Below are positions 56,624 to 64,000 of a stretch of 64,000 nucleotides of DNA, one piece after another (positions within the stretch are counted from its first letter, which is position 1; each line of letters opens with the position of its first letter). A model generated the notes under the pieces. That model was not told the origin of the DNA. It was given only the letters and a program-made list of their open reading frames with translations, and ran no database searches. Position numbers and translations under genes: made by a program. Origin of the DNA: an uncultured Clostridia bacterium (GTDB lineage: Bacteria > Bacillota > Clostridia > Christensenellales > UBA1242); contig CAOJSF010000001.1 of the NCBI GenBank assembly GCA_948442695.1, positions 1 through 64,000 of the forward strand. Reading direction: 5' to 3'.

Positions 56624-57784
56624 ATGGCAAAAATAGCAGATATAATAAAATACGAGGGAGATAATAAGACTTTTGTATGGAAACATCCTTGCGAAGATTT
56701 TAATAATTTAACACAACTTATAGTTCATGAATCACAAGAAGCTATATTTTTTATGAATGGTCAAGCTTTAGATGTTTTTACTGCTGGTAGGTACACTCTT
56801 GAGACTGAGAATTTGCCCATATTAGGTAAAATGCTTAATAGAACTACTGGCAATGTTTCTCCGTTTCATTGTGAAGTTTATTTCATAAACAAGACGATTC
56901 AAATGGCTATAAAATGGGGAGTTGGAAATGTAGGCTATATGGAACCTACATATAATTTCCCTCTTGTAATTGGTGCAGGTGGAGAGCTTATACTTAAAGT
57001 TGAGAACGGGAAAAAACTATTATTAAAATTAGTAGGTACCGAAAATTTGCTTTTACAAGAAAAACTTGTATCATTCTTTCGTGGTATTTTAGCAACAAAA
57101 GTTAAGAGTGTTCTTGCTAAAACAATTAAGAAAGAAAAAATAAATATATTTGAAATTGACGAAAGACTTGATGATCTTTCTGAAAATCTTTTACCTCTTT
57201 TAAAACCAGAATTTGAAGAATATGGTGTATCTTTAGAAAGATTTTTGATTGATAGAATTTTAAAACCAGAAGACAATGAAAAATATCAAAAATTTGAGAA
57301 TTTGCATTTTAGACAATATGCTGATATAACTGATGCGAAAATTCGACAGCAAGTAGACATAATTGATGAACAAACTAAAGCTCAAAAAATGCTTATAGAA
57401 TCTCAAGCACTTGCAACAAAAAGAGTTCAAGAAGGCTATACATATCAACAAGAGAGAAGTTTTGATGTTGCATCAGATGTCGCAAAGAATGAAGCCTCTG
57501 GACAATTCACTAACATGGGTATTGGTATAGGTACTATGGCTGGTGTTGGTGGAGTTGTTGGTGGTATGTTAAATCAAACAATGGGCAATTTAAGCAACTC
57601 TCAATCTCAAGAAATAAGTTGTGCAAATTGTGGAACAAGATTGCCTAGTACAGCTAGATTTTGCTATGTTTGTGGAAATAAAATTGAGCCTACTGCTCCA
57701 ACGAAAAATGTTTGCATGAATTGTGGAGCTGATTTGCCAAATGGTAGTAAATTTTGTTTACAATGTGGAAATAGAGTTGAATAA
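56624..57784 (+). CDS. SPFH-domain protein with two C-terminal zinc ribbons
   Basis: 386 residues from ATG 56624 after TTAGGAGG. N-terminal beta-rich part and SPFH (band 7) domain of the YdjI/'virion core protein'-like type: IADIIKYEGDNKTFVWKHP, SQEAIFFMNGQALDVFTAGR, then a helical section (DAKIRQQVDIIDEQTKAQKM). A Gly/Met-rich stretch (GIGIGTMAGVGGVVGGML) precedes two zinc ribbons, CANCG...CYVCG and CMNCG...CLQCG. In Bacillus YdjI lies in a membrane-stress operon with zinc-ribbon and membrane proteins, an arrangement repeated here. It probably forms a membrane-associated oligomeric scaffold. Cargo gene of the element. Confidence 0.82.
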   Translation: MAKIADIIKYEGDNKTFVWKHPCEDFNNLTQLIVHESQEAIFFMNGQALDVFTAGRYTLETENLPILGKMLNRTTGNVSPFHCEVYFINKTIQMAIKWGVGNVGYMEPTYNFPLVIGAGGELILKVENGKKLLLKLVGTENLLLQEKLVSFFRGILATKVKSVLAKTIKKEKINIFEIDERLDDLSENLLPLLKPEFEEYGVSLERFLIDRILKPEDNEKYQKFENLHFRQYADITDAKIRQQVDIIDEQTKAQKMLIESQALATKRVQEGYTYQQERSFDVASDVAKNEASGQFTNMGIGIGTMAGVGGVVGGMLNQTMGNLSNSQSQEISCANCGTRLPSTARFCYVCGNKIEPTAPTKNVCMNCGADLPNGSKFCLQCGNRVE

Positions 57785-57793
57785 GGAGTGATT

Positions 57794-58504
57794 ATGAAAA
57801 ATAAAAATTTAAGAAATTATGCTTTAACTTGGCTTGTTGCTTTAATTGTATTTAACATTATTGTTTTTGCAATTCCAAATGAAATTATGGGTATAAAGAG
57901 ATTTGAGCTGACTTCATTTTGGGTAAGCTATGCCTTGATTTCATTAACCTTTATAGGACAATTATTAACAACTATTTATGTTATAAAAACAGCAATTACT
58001 AAAGAAAAGCAATTTTATAAAATTCCAATTATTCGTATGAGTTTAATATGTCTTATATCTGCAATATTATTAGGCTTGATATTTATGACAGTAACAAAGA
58101 TTCCTAGTTGGATTGGAATTATAGTTTGTGCTATTGCCCTTTTAATTTATGTAATTTATTGTGTGTGTGCATTTACAGCTTCCGAAAAAGTTGAAGAAAT
58201 CAACAATAATACAAAAGCAAAAATTAAAACTTTAAAAAACCTTACTGCTGAAGCTGAAATATTATGTTCGTATGCTCAAAGCGAAATCGCGAAAACTGAA
58301 ACAAAAAACATACATGAATTGTTCAGATTTGGAGATTATGTTTCTAACGAGAATTTGCAAGATTTAGAAGATAAAATAAAGAACATATTTGATAGTTTCA
58401 GCAATGCAATAAAAACTGATAATGAAGAAGAAATTAAAAAGTATTCTAAAGATTTATTTCTTTTAATGAAAGAGAAAGAAACAAAACAAAAATTATTTAA
58501 ATAA
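57794..58504 (+). CDS. four-helix membrane protein with coiled-coil tail
   Basis: 236 residues from ATG 57794, after AAGGAGTG. Four transmembrane segments: WLVALIVFNIIVFAI, YALISLTFIGQLLTTIYVI, IRMSLICLISAILLGLIFM and IGIIVCAIALLIYVIYCVCA (all within about 130 residues). The C-terminal 110 residues are a long charged helix, probably a cytoplasmic coiled coil (KNLTAEAEILCSYAQSEIAK). Lies between the SPFH protein and the zinc-ribbon/LRR protein with gaps of about 10 nt, so all three are translated from one mRNA. Likely the membrane part of the same complex; no family name. Confidence 0.75.
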   Translation: MKNKNLRNYALTWLVALIVFNIIVFAIPNEIMGIKRFELTSFWVSYALISLTFIGQLLTTIYVIKTAITKEKQFYKIPIIRMSLICLISAILLGLIFMTVTKIPSWIGIIVCAIALLIYVIYCVCAFTASEKVEEINNNTKAKIKTLKNLTAEAEILCSYAQSEIAKTETKNIHELFRFGDYVSNENLQDLEDKIKNIFDSFSNAIKTDNEEEIKKYSKDLFLLMKEKETKQKLFK

Positions 58505-58516
58505 CTGGAGGAAAAA

Positions 58517-61159
58517 ATGACAAACAATAAATGTCCTTATTGTGGTGGAAATCTAGAAGTAAAAGATGATAGGTTAAATGCAGTTTGTGATTCTTGTGGA
58601 GAGATTGTTTCTTTAGCAGAATTAAACAATCTTAAGATTAAAAAACATAAAATATCTACATATGAAAATGAAGACGATAAACTAGACCATGATTATAATT
58701 CAGCATTTGTTAGTCAAGAAGAATTAAAAAAATTAACCAATAAAAAACTCTTTGAACAAGTCAATCTAGCTTTGAATACTCAAGATTGGATCCTTGCAGA
58801 GAAACTTTGCAATGAAATGTTGCGAAGAGATCCACAAGATGCAAACGCATATTTATTTAAGATTTTGGCAGATGTTCAAGTTTCAAGAAAAGAAGATTTA
58901 CCAAAAATAAAAAAAGATACTCTCAATCGTGAATATTCAGATTATGTTGGCACTTGGGAAGACGAAGACGGATTTTTATTAGACGAAGATGCAGAATATC
59001 ATCTTAGCCAATCTAAAAATCTTTATGAACTTTTTTTAAGATTTGCAGATGAAAGCCTTAAGCAAGAAATTCAACATTATAACAAATTAATTGAAGAGAA
59101 AGCTGAAGAACGAAAGAGGCTAGAAGAAATTGAAAAAGCTCAACAAGAAGAGGAATTTAAAAGACAAGAAGAAGAGCGAAGAAAAAATGCAATAAAAGAG
59201 AACAGAAAAGAAAAAACAAAGAGTTTATTAAAATGGCTAATCCCTATTGCTGTTATTGCAGTTATAATCATTATTGTTTCTTGTATATTAACCAATAAAA
59301 AATCTGAGAATGAAGAACTTTATAAATCTGAAAACTTTGTTGTTGAAGTTACTAGCAAAACCAATACTCAAAGTGATAATTTATTTAGTGAGTATGCATA
59401 TATTTTTAAGTTTAAAGTAACCAACAATAGCACAAAAGAAATGTCCCGTCTAGTAGGCGTTATGACAGTTGACAATATAAATAATGAACACTTATTTGTT
59501 GGAGAAATTTCTTTATCTGGCTCTGTTGCTTCTAGTAATTATGGCTCATGGAATGTTACAGCTTATAGTTCTTCAAATGATACTGGCTTAGAACTATATA
59601 ACACTCAATATTCTGGATTAAATATTTATTTTAGAATTACTAAGATTAGCTTTGCTGACGGAGTTTATAAAGAATATGAAAATCAAGACACTAAGATAAA
59701 ATCAGCAGACACTAATTATGTAAACCCTAAATATACAAATGCTATGAACTTATATAATCAAGGCAAATACAATGAAGCTAAAAAAGAATTTGAAGCATTA
59801 GGAGATTACAAAGATAGTGCTGATATGCTTAGATTGTGTAATCAAAAAATTTTAGAGATTAATCAAAACACATATCAACAAGCTATCAATTTTATGAATC
59901 AAGGAAATTATTCTGAAGCCTACAATCTATTTAAGAGTATTGAAGATTATAGTGATAGCAATCAAAAAATAATTGAGATTCAGTCCACTGTTGAGGACAA
60001 TGCAAAAACACTTATAGATAATGGTGCTTATTCTCAAATTATTGAGAATTTAAGCAGTGTTGGATTTAATCAAGATAACTCTCCTTTGTATGTAGCATGT
60101 TACAATATTATACAATGGGGCAAGTATGAAGCTTTAGTCAATTATGGAATCACAAATGTTACACTTGATATAAACTCTAACAAAATAGAATCAAATGCTT
60201 TCAAAAATTGTACTAAACTAAATTCTGTAAACATAACAAACAAAATAACAAGCATAGGAGAATCTGCATTTAGTGGCTGTAAAGGACTTGCAAATGTTTT
60301 GATTCCAACTAGTGTAAAAGAAATTTCAACTAGAGCCTTTTATAATTGTGGCAATGATTTTACAATTTATTGTTCTGCAGAATACAAGCCTACCGCTTGG
60401 TCTTCAACTTGGAATGGAGATATTAGTTCAGTAGTTTGGAATGTAAAAGAAATTATTGACAAAGGTGTAAGCCAATATTATATTAACAACAATAATCAAA
60501 AAGTGCTTTATAAATTAAAAGATATAGAAATCTTGTCATTTACTATTGATAACGACACAAATATTATTCATGAAAATGCTTTTAATAGTTGTACCAAATT
60601 GACTGAAATTGACATTCCTAAAAATATTATTGAAATAGAAAATAATGCATTTTATCAATGCACATCTCTTCAATATGTAAGATTTGCAAATGATTCTCGT
60701 TTAGAAAGTATAGGTGATTATTCATTCTATAAATGCAACAAACTTAATTCAATCAAATTCTCAAAAACATTAAATAATATAGGGAAAAATGCTTTTTATT
60801 ATTGCACAAACCTTAGTTCTATAACTTTTGAGACAAATTGCATTATACAAAATATTGGAGATTATGCTTTCAGTTACACAGCGATTACAACATTTGATTT
60901 GCCAAAGAGTGTTGAAATTTTAAATCAAAACTGCTTTACTGGGTGTGCAAATCTCAATACTTTTAATATCTCAAATACATTGGTATCAATTAAAGGCAGT
61001 GCCTTTAGTGGTTGTGATAAATTAAAAACTATAAACTACTCTGGTACAAAACAAGAATGGCTAGAAGTAAACAAAAATAGTAACTGGGCTCCACCTGCAA
61101 CATATAAAATTATTTGTTCTGATGCAACTTATAGTGTTCTGTCTGGTTGGAGTAACTAA
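58517..61159 (+). CDS. zinc-ribbon, transmembrane and LRR (BspA-type) surface protein
   Basis: 880 residues. A zinc ribbon at the very N-terminus (CPYCGG...CDSCGE, Cys6, 9, 24, 27), a helical cytoplasmic region with a charged coiled coil (about 190-235), one transmembrane helix (LLKWLIPIAVIAVIIIIVSC, about 236-258), a beta domain (about 270-395), TPR-like helices ('AMNLYNQGKYNEAKKEFEAL', 'AINFMNQGNYSEAYNLFKSI') and about ten LRR_5 repeats ('FKNCTKLNSVNITNKITSIG', 'AFSGCKGLANVLIPTSVKEI'; about 560-865). The LRR part should be outside the cell and the zinc ribbon inside. TGGAGG lies before the ATG. It could link an external contact to the SPFH scaffold. Confidence 0.82.
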   Translation: MTNNKCPYCGGNLEVKDDRLNAVCDSCGEIVSLAELNNLKIKKHKISTYENEDDKLDHDYNSAFVSQEELKKLTNKKLFEQVNLALNTQDWILAEKLCNEMLRRDPQDANAYLFKILADVQVSRKEDLPKIKKDTLNREYSDYVGTWEDEDGFLLDEDAEYHLSQSKNLYELFLRFADESLKQEIQHYNKLIEEKAEERKRLEEIEKAQQEEEFKRQEEERRKNAIKENRKEKTKSLLKWLIPIAVIAVIIIIVSCILTNKKSENEELYKSENFVVEVTSKTNTQSDNLFSEYAYIFKFKVTNNSTKEMSRLVGVMTVDNINNEHLFVGEISLSGSVASSNYGSWNVTAYSSSNDTGLELYNTQYSGLNIYFRITKISFADGVYKEYENQDTKIKSADTNYVNPKYTNAMNLYNQGKYNEAKKEFEALGDYKDSADMLRLCNQKILEINQNTYQQAINFMNQGNYSEAYNLFKSIEDYSDSNQKIIEIQSTVEDNAKTLIDNGAYSQIIENLSSVGFNQDNSPLYVACYNIIQWGKYEALVNYGITNVTLDINSNKIESNAFKNCTKLNSVNITNKITSIGESAFSGCKGLANVLIPTSVKEISTRAFYNCGNDFTIYCSAEYKPTAWSSTWNGDISSVVWNVKEIIDKGVSQYYINNNNQKVLYKLKDIEILSFTIDNDTNIIHENAFNSCTKLTEIDIPKNIIEIENNAFYQCTSLQYVRFANDSRLESIGDYSFYKCNKLNSIKFSKTLNNIGKNAFYYCTNLSSITFETNCIIQNIGDYAFSYTAITTFDLPKSVEILNQNCFTGCANLNTFNISNTLVSIKGSAFSGCDKLKTINYSGTKQEWLEVNKNSNWAPPATYKIICSDATYSVLSGWSN

Positions 61160-61202
61160 ATCGAGAGCCAAAATTATTATAAAGAAGATAAAGGAGAAAA
61201 TT

Positions 61203-61502
61203 ATGAAATTAGAAAAATCAAAAGAACTTTTTAAGGACTTAGATATGCACTCAACTCCATATCAAATTTTATACCACTTCTCCATTACTGGAGTTACAAC
61301 AAAACAAATTATAGACACACACCACGCAGAAGAAATTATTAATCCTAATGCTAAAAATTATTTGTCAAAAATCACTTGGCAAGATATATGTAAGTTATCT
61401 AAAGAAGAACTAAAGCAATTAAAACCTCTTATTATTTTAGATTGGAACAAGATAACTAATAGCAATATTTCTAAAACTGAAATAGAAAAGTTATTTGAAT
61501 AA
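61203..61502 (+). CDS. hypothetical 99-aa protein
   Basis: Starts at ATG 61203 after AAAGGAG; the in-frame codons before it overlap the end of the previous gene. Soluble: 'MKLEKSKELFKDLDMHSTPY' and 'TTKQIIDTHHAEEIINPNAK', mainly helical, no known motif. Fourth gene of the site-2 operon, 9 nt before the next. Confidence 0.65.
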   Translation: MKLEKSKELFKDLDMHSTPYQILYHFSITGVTTKQIIDTHHAEEIINPNAKNYLSKITWQDICKLSKEELKQLKPLIILDWNKITNSNISKTEIEKLFE

Positions 61503-61511
61503 GGGGTGCAA

Positions 61512-62015
61512 ATGATTATTATCAATGAGTTAAAAGAGCTTGAGAAATACAAAGTTGAAAGTAAGGGGCTTAATGACAATAATACTAAAATGTTATATGT
61601 CTATGAATTTAAAGAAAATGGAAAACTTGCAGATTTAACATTGAATATTGAAATTCCTTTTGGACTAAACGATTTAGATAAAGAAAGAAAAGGTAAAATT
61701 GACAAATACACATTTATTGCACATAATGTTTATGCAAATAAAAAATTAAACATTGGCTCTTTAAAAGCAAATAGCCTTACTTTTAAAAATGATTGTGAGG
61801 TCGTATTTGGTATGATTGTACAAAATATACGTGGAACAAATCTTAATTGCAAATATGGCACAATAATATCTCAAAAAATTAACTGCAAAGAGATTGAAAT
61901 AAAAAATTTAAGCTGTTATAAATTAAAAGCAAAACTATTAATAATAGGTAAAAATTGTTTCTATAATATTAAAACAAATAGAGTTGATATGTTTCACAGC
62001 CTTAAATATATTTAA
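61512..62015 (+). CDS. hypothetical protein with beta-helix-like repeats
   Basis: 167 residues from ATG 61512 after AAGGGGTG. The second half shows a periodic short-strand pattern (about 9-12 residues: LNIGSLKANSLTF, CEVVFGMIVQNI, LNCKYGTIISQKI, CKEIEIKNLSCYKLK), as in right-handed beta-helix or bactofilin-like folds. No signal peptide. Last gene of the site-2 operon. A structural or polymer-forming role is a guess. Confidence 0.65.
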   Translation: MIIINELKELEKYKVESKGLNDNNTKMLYVYEFKENGKLADLTLNIEIPFGLNDLDKERKGKIDKYTFIAHNVYANKKLNIGSLKANSLTFKNDCEVVFGMIVQNIRGTNLNCKYGTIISQKINCKEIEIKNLSCYKLKAKLLIIGKNCFYNIKTNRVDMFHSLKYI

Positions 62016-62051
62016 TAAAGGAATAATTATGATAATAATAAATAACCTTGA

Positions 62052-62077
62052 TTTAATAATAAGGTAAACTTAGACAT
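62052..62077 (+). repeat. repeat A, copy 3
   Basis: TTTAATAATAAGGTAAAC then TTAGACAT, between the site-2 operon and the site-3 promoter. Confidence 0.8.
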
Positions 62078-62131
62078 TTAATCATAAATTATCCATAATC
62101 TAGCATCAAACACCATATTTGTATGTAAATA

Positions 62132-62147
62132 ATGAAATTTACTTTAC
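62132..62147 (+). promoter_or_regulatory. operator-like site over -35 box, site 3
   Basis: ATGAAATTTACTTTAC, 14 of 16 bases as at sites 1 and 2; -35 TTTACT (62143-62148), 18 nt, TGC-TATACT (62167-62172). Drives the nuclease-like gene. Confidence 0.6.
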
Positions 62148-62202
62148 TTTTTATAACCATGTATGCTATACTCTTTATATCTTAAAGATAAAGGGAGTTA
62201 AT

Positions 62203-62673
62203 ATGTCTAAATTAATGTCAGTAGATAGTGGAAATCTTGGCGAATACGAGGTGTTAGCCGAATTAACTAGAAGAAATTATGTTGCAGTTCTTACTGGTAG
62301 AAATACTAAAGACTTTGATATTATTGCGTGCAACAAAAAAGGTACTAAGTTTGCAGTTATACAAGTTAAGTCTATTCAATCTCATGATTTAACAAAATTT
62401 AGATTAACTGAAAAGCATGAGCAATATAGTGATGATCAACAACATTTCTATTACGTATTTGTTTCACTTGCTAATGATAAAATTAATAAATCAAGATTTT
62501 ATGTTGTTCCAGCTAAAGATGTCGCAGAGTTTGCTAGAGAGGCATATCAAAAATACATAAATACCAAAGGTCCAAGAGTGGCTCAAAGAAAAGAAAGCTC
62601 TATGCGTTGGTTTGAGGTAGACGAAAATAAATACAAAGAATCTGATTTCTCTATACTAGACTTAGAAGATTAA
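62203..62673 (+). CDS. PD-(D/E)XK nuclease-like protein
   Basis: 156 residues from ATG 62203 after AAGGGAG. The pattern fits the endonuclease-like superfamily with a QxK variant: DSGNLGEYEVLAELTRRNYV (first-helix Glu), TKDFDIIACNKKG (Asp) and FAVIQVKSIQSH (Gln-x-Lys). This arrangement is common in small Holliday-junction or restriction-type nucleases and in DUF4365-like proteins. The C-terminal half includes 'FYVVPAKDVAEFAREAYQKY'. Single gene with the third operator and its own terminator. Nuclease activity is inferred. Confidence 0.72.
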   Translation: MSKLMSVDSGNLGEYEVLAELTRRNYVAVLTGRNTKDFDIIACNKKGTKFAVIQVKSIQSHDLTKFRLTEKHEQYSDDQQHFYYVFVSLANDKINKSRFYVVPAKDVAEFAREAYQKYINTKGPRVAQRKESSMRWFEVDENKYKESDFSILDLED

Positions 62674-62690
62674 ACAATATAGTACTTTAT

Positions 62691-62716
62691 TTTAATAATT
62701 AGTTAATCTTAGACAT
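62691..62716 (+). repeat. repeat A, copy 4
   Basis: TTTAATAATTAGTTAATC then TTAGACAT, directly upstream of a terminator. Confidence 0.8.
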
Positions 62717-62730
62717 TTAATCATTAAACT

Positions 62731-62765
62731 AACATAGCACAAAATTTATAGTGCTATGTTTTTTA
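62731..62765 (+). terminator. terminator after the nuclease-like gene
   Basis: ACATAGCAC, 10-nt loop, GTGCTATGT and six T. Confidence 0.88.
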
Positions 62766-62769
62766 TTGC

Positions 62770-62866
62770 AGAATAACACCAGAAGACACCAGAGATACCT
62801 AGATTAAACGAAAATAACTTTTATAATAAAATATATATAAAACCAAATAAAGTGTCCCAAAATTAA
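62770..62866 (+). repeat. repeat B, copy 2
   Basis: AGAATAACACCAGAAGACACC, CCTAGATTAAACGAAAATAA, TTATAATAAAATATATA, then AAAGTGTCCCAAAATT. It fills most of the 317-bp gap before the next gene, which otherwise holds only AT-rich sequence and that gene's ribosome site. Confidence 0.55.
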
Positions 62867-62990
62867 ACCTATGAACTCAAAGCAAAATTTTAATTATCTT
62901 CTGCCCCATAGTGTCCTTTTCTAAAAATACGATTTATAATAAACCTATCGTTTCAGTCAAACAAAAATTGATAAACACAAAGGAGCAATT

Positions 62991-63176
62991 ATGAAAGATA
63001 ACAATCAAAATTTTAATGATTCAACAAGTTTTAATAAAGAGTTAACAAATATATTAACTGACTTATTAATAGATAAAATAAAATATATGATTAGGTGCAG
63101 TGTTGAAGAGCATGATATTAAGCCAATCAAAAAATTATTATGCTTACTAGACGAACATAAACAATATGAAACATAA
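62991..63176 (+). CDS. 61-aa small helical protein
   Basis: Starts at ATG 62991 with AAAGGAG 6 nt upstream. A short soluble protein, charged, helical, e.g. 'LTNILTDLLIDKIKYMIRCS' and 'VEEHDIKPIKKLLCLLDEHK'. Not recognised. Flanked on both sides by copies of repeat B. The clear ribosome site supports it. Confidence 0.6.
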   Translation: MKDNNQNFNDSTSFNKELTNILTDLLIDKIKYMIRCSVEEHDIKPIKKLLCLLDEHKQYET

Positions 63177-63180
63177 GATA

Positions 63181-63275
63181 ACACCAGAGTTAACCCAACA
63201 TATCTAGAATTAACGAAAACAATCTTTTTAATAATTTATATTAACCAACTAAAAAAGTGTCCCAGAATTTAAATT
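63181..63275 (+). repeat. repeat B, copy 3
   Basis: ACACCAGAGTTAACCCAAC, TCTAGAATTAACGAAAACAA, TTTAATAATTTATATTAA, then AAAGTGTCCCAGAATT; runs into a two-way terminator. Confidence 0.55.
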
Positions 63276-63294
63276 TTGGAACACTTATTTTTTT
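63254..63294. terminator. bidirectional terminator between convergent genes
   Basis: AAGTGT-CCA-AATT and AATT-TGG-ACACTT form a long stem, with T-runs outside on both strands. It serves the 61-aa gene and the minus-strand regulator. Confidence 0.75.
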
Positions 63295-63856
63295 AACCCC
63301 AATTACCATGTATTTTATAATGACCACTTCTTTCATGATTTTTAAGTTTTAATTGATTTGCAACATCGTCATAGAGGTCAGTCATGTAATTGTGTTTTGC
63401 TAAAGAATAATTTTGTCCTCTAGGCTCTGTTTCTAATTTTTTAATTTTATTTATAAGTTCTTCATTGAGTTTAATGTTTGTTGCAGATGTTAAGCCCTCT
63501 TTCTTCTTTTCTAGAATTTGTATATCTTTCTTTACATGCTCACATTGTTTGTTAAGTGTAGCAAGTTTAGTTGAAAGCTCATTTATTGCATTAGGATTAA
63601 AATCTTTCTCAAAAAATTCATTCGCATTAAAGTAGTCAATATTATGATACAAAAAATCAATAATTCCAAACGCATATGAAAACCACATAGGCTCAGAGTC
63701 TTTGCTAAACCATGTGTAAATTGTTTGAGTGCTAATGTCTAAATGTTTAGCAAGGTCTTTTATTTTAAACTTATTCGCCTTTAAAATATCTCTTAACCTA
63801 GTTATATAATATGTGCTATTTGATTTTTGCCTTGATTTATCTTTGTTTTCTTCCAT
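63293..63856 (-). CDS. HTH regulator with coiled coil
   Basis: 187 residues from ATG 63856 after AGAGG. N-terminal helix-turn-helix: 'YYITRLRDILKANKFKIKDL', 'AKHLDISTQTIYTWFSKDSE', the XRE/Cro pattern. A long coiled coil follows ('ELSTKLATLNKQCEHVKKDI', about 100-150) and a short C-terminal part that ends 'HERSGHYKIHGNWG'. The phage/plasmid type of HTH with coiled coil suggests a regulator of element functions. Its promoter has two copies of a direct repeat, so it is probably autoregulated. Confidence 0.78.
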   Translation of the reverse strand: MEENKDKSRQKSNSTYYITRLRDILKANKFKIKDLAKHLDISTQTIYTWFSKDSEPMWFSYAFGIIDFLYHNIDYFNANEFFEKDFNPNAINELSTKLATLNKQCEHVKKDIQILEKKKEGLTSATNIKLNEELINKIKKLETEPRGQNYSLAKHNYMTDLYDDVANQLKLKNHERSGHYKIHGNWG

Positions 63857-63877
63857 AAATACCTCTTTACTGCAACT

Positions 63878-63906
63878 AGTATAATATTTATATAGACAAA
63901 AGTCAA
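63878..63906 (-). promoter_or_regulatory. promoter with flanking direct repeats
   Basis: Minus strand: TTGACT (63906-63901), 17-nt spacer, TATACT (63883-63878). The word TTTTGTCTATA occurs inside the spacer (63900-63890) and again 33 nt upstream (63933-63923), three helical turns apart. Confidence 0.65.
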
Positions 63907-64000
63907 TATAAATGCCACAAAATATAGACAAAATTATAAAAATAAAAATGAAAAAAATAATTTCAAATAATATTATATAAAAAAATTGGGAGGAGTCTGC

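Larger units (their letters stand above)
53500..64000. mobile_element. tRNA-Thr-integrated mobile element (left end; continues past the window)
   Basis: Begins at the tRNA-Thr fragment and extends beyond the right edge. It contains a rolling-circle Rep gene with TGA for Trp, two XRE regulators, a PD-(D/E)XK-like protein, an SPFH/zinc-ribbon/LRR module, three operators of one type and two families of repeats found nowhere else in the window. Twelve of its thirteen intact gene ends are TAA, one TAG, none TGA. No integrase, mobilisation relaxase or capsid gene is visible, so the integrase may lie at the other end. Integrative plasmid, small ICE/IME or satellite are possible. Confidence 0.7.

Overview
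The window is strongly AT-rich bacterial chromosome. It carries core Bacillota genes (pcrA-ligA, rpsL-rpsG-fusA-tuf, rplU-prp-rpmA, a floA-yqfC-yqfD-ybeY-era operon, murB/murC). TTGACA/TATAAT promoters, AGGAGG-type ribosome binding sites, and the sporulation-linked YqfC and YqfD suggest an uncultured low-GC Bacillota, probably a Clostridia- or Bacilli-like gut lineage. The genus cannot be read from the sequence. About 45 chromosomal genes end mostly in TAA, some in TAG and only two in TGA. Trp in core genes is TGG, so the host appears to use the standard code.

Layout. 0-3.6 kb: small accessory proteins (membrane, ankyrin, lipoprotein), two of them behind unusual promoters with a poly-C tract in the spacer. 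3.8-8.4 kb: pcrA and ligA. 8.6-13.2 kb: three tandem paralogues with an HExxH metallopeptidase signature. 13.5-14.8 kb: a BspA-like lipoprotein needing a -1 frameshift. 14.9-19.8 kb: the str operon behind a structured leader with an attenuator. 20-27.5 kb: small proteins, a third homopolymer-spacer promoter, an HD-domain (p)ppGpp-hydrolase-like protein, a Cys-rich mini-protein and a large Ig-like surface protein. 27.7-37 kb: L21/L27, an OGG-type glycosylase, the floA-era operon, murB and murC. 37.3-41.6 kb: an XRE regulator followed by decayed genes. 41.7-44 kb: an SDR dehydrogenase and a P-loop kinase-CYTH fusion.

44.3-51.7 kb holds a complete type II-A CRISPR-Cas locus: divergent tracrRNA, cas9 (1416 aa), cas1, cas2, csn2, leader, and 16 full repeats plus one truncated repeat with sixteen 30-nt spacers. 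The four cas genes overlap each other's ends and are probably co-transcribed. The tracrRNA promoter lies on the opposite strand across the cas9 ribosome binding site, so a transcript of the cas9 leader would be antisense to tracrRNA.

From 53,455 to the right edge lies an integrated mobile element. Its left boundary is a 45-bp copy of the 3' half of a tRNA-Thr(GGU) gene; the far end is outside the window. It carries a rolling-circle (HUH) Rep gene whose four Trp positions are all TGA, two XRE-type regulators, three operons sharing a palindromic operator over the -35 box, a module of SPFH/zinc-ribbon, four-helix membrane and zinc-ribbon/LRR surface proteins, and a PD-(D/E)XK-like nuclease. Two families of dispersed intergenic repeats occur only in this element. 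The TGA-recoded Rep and the homopolymer-spacer promoters are the most unusual signals.
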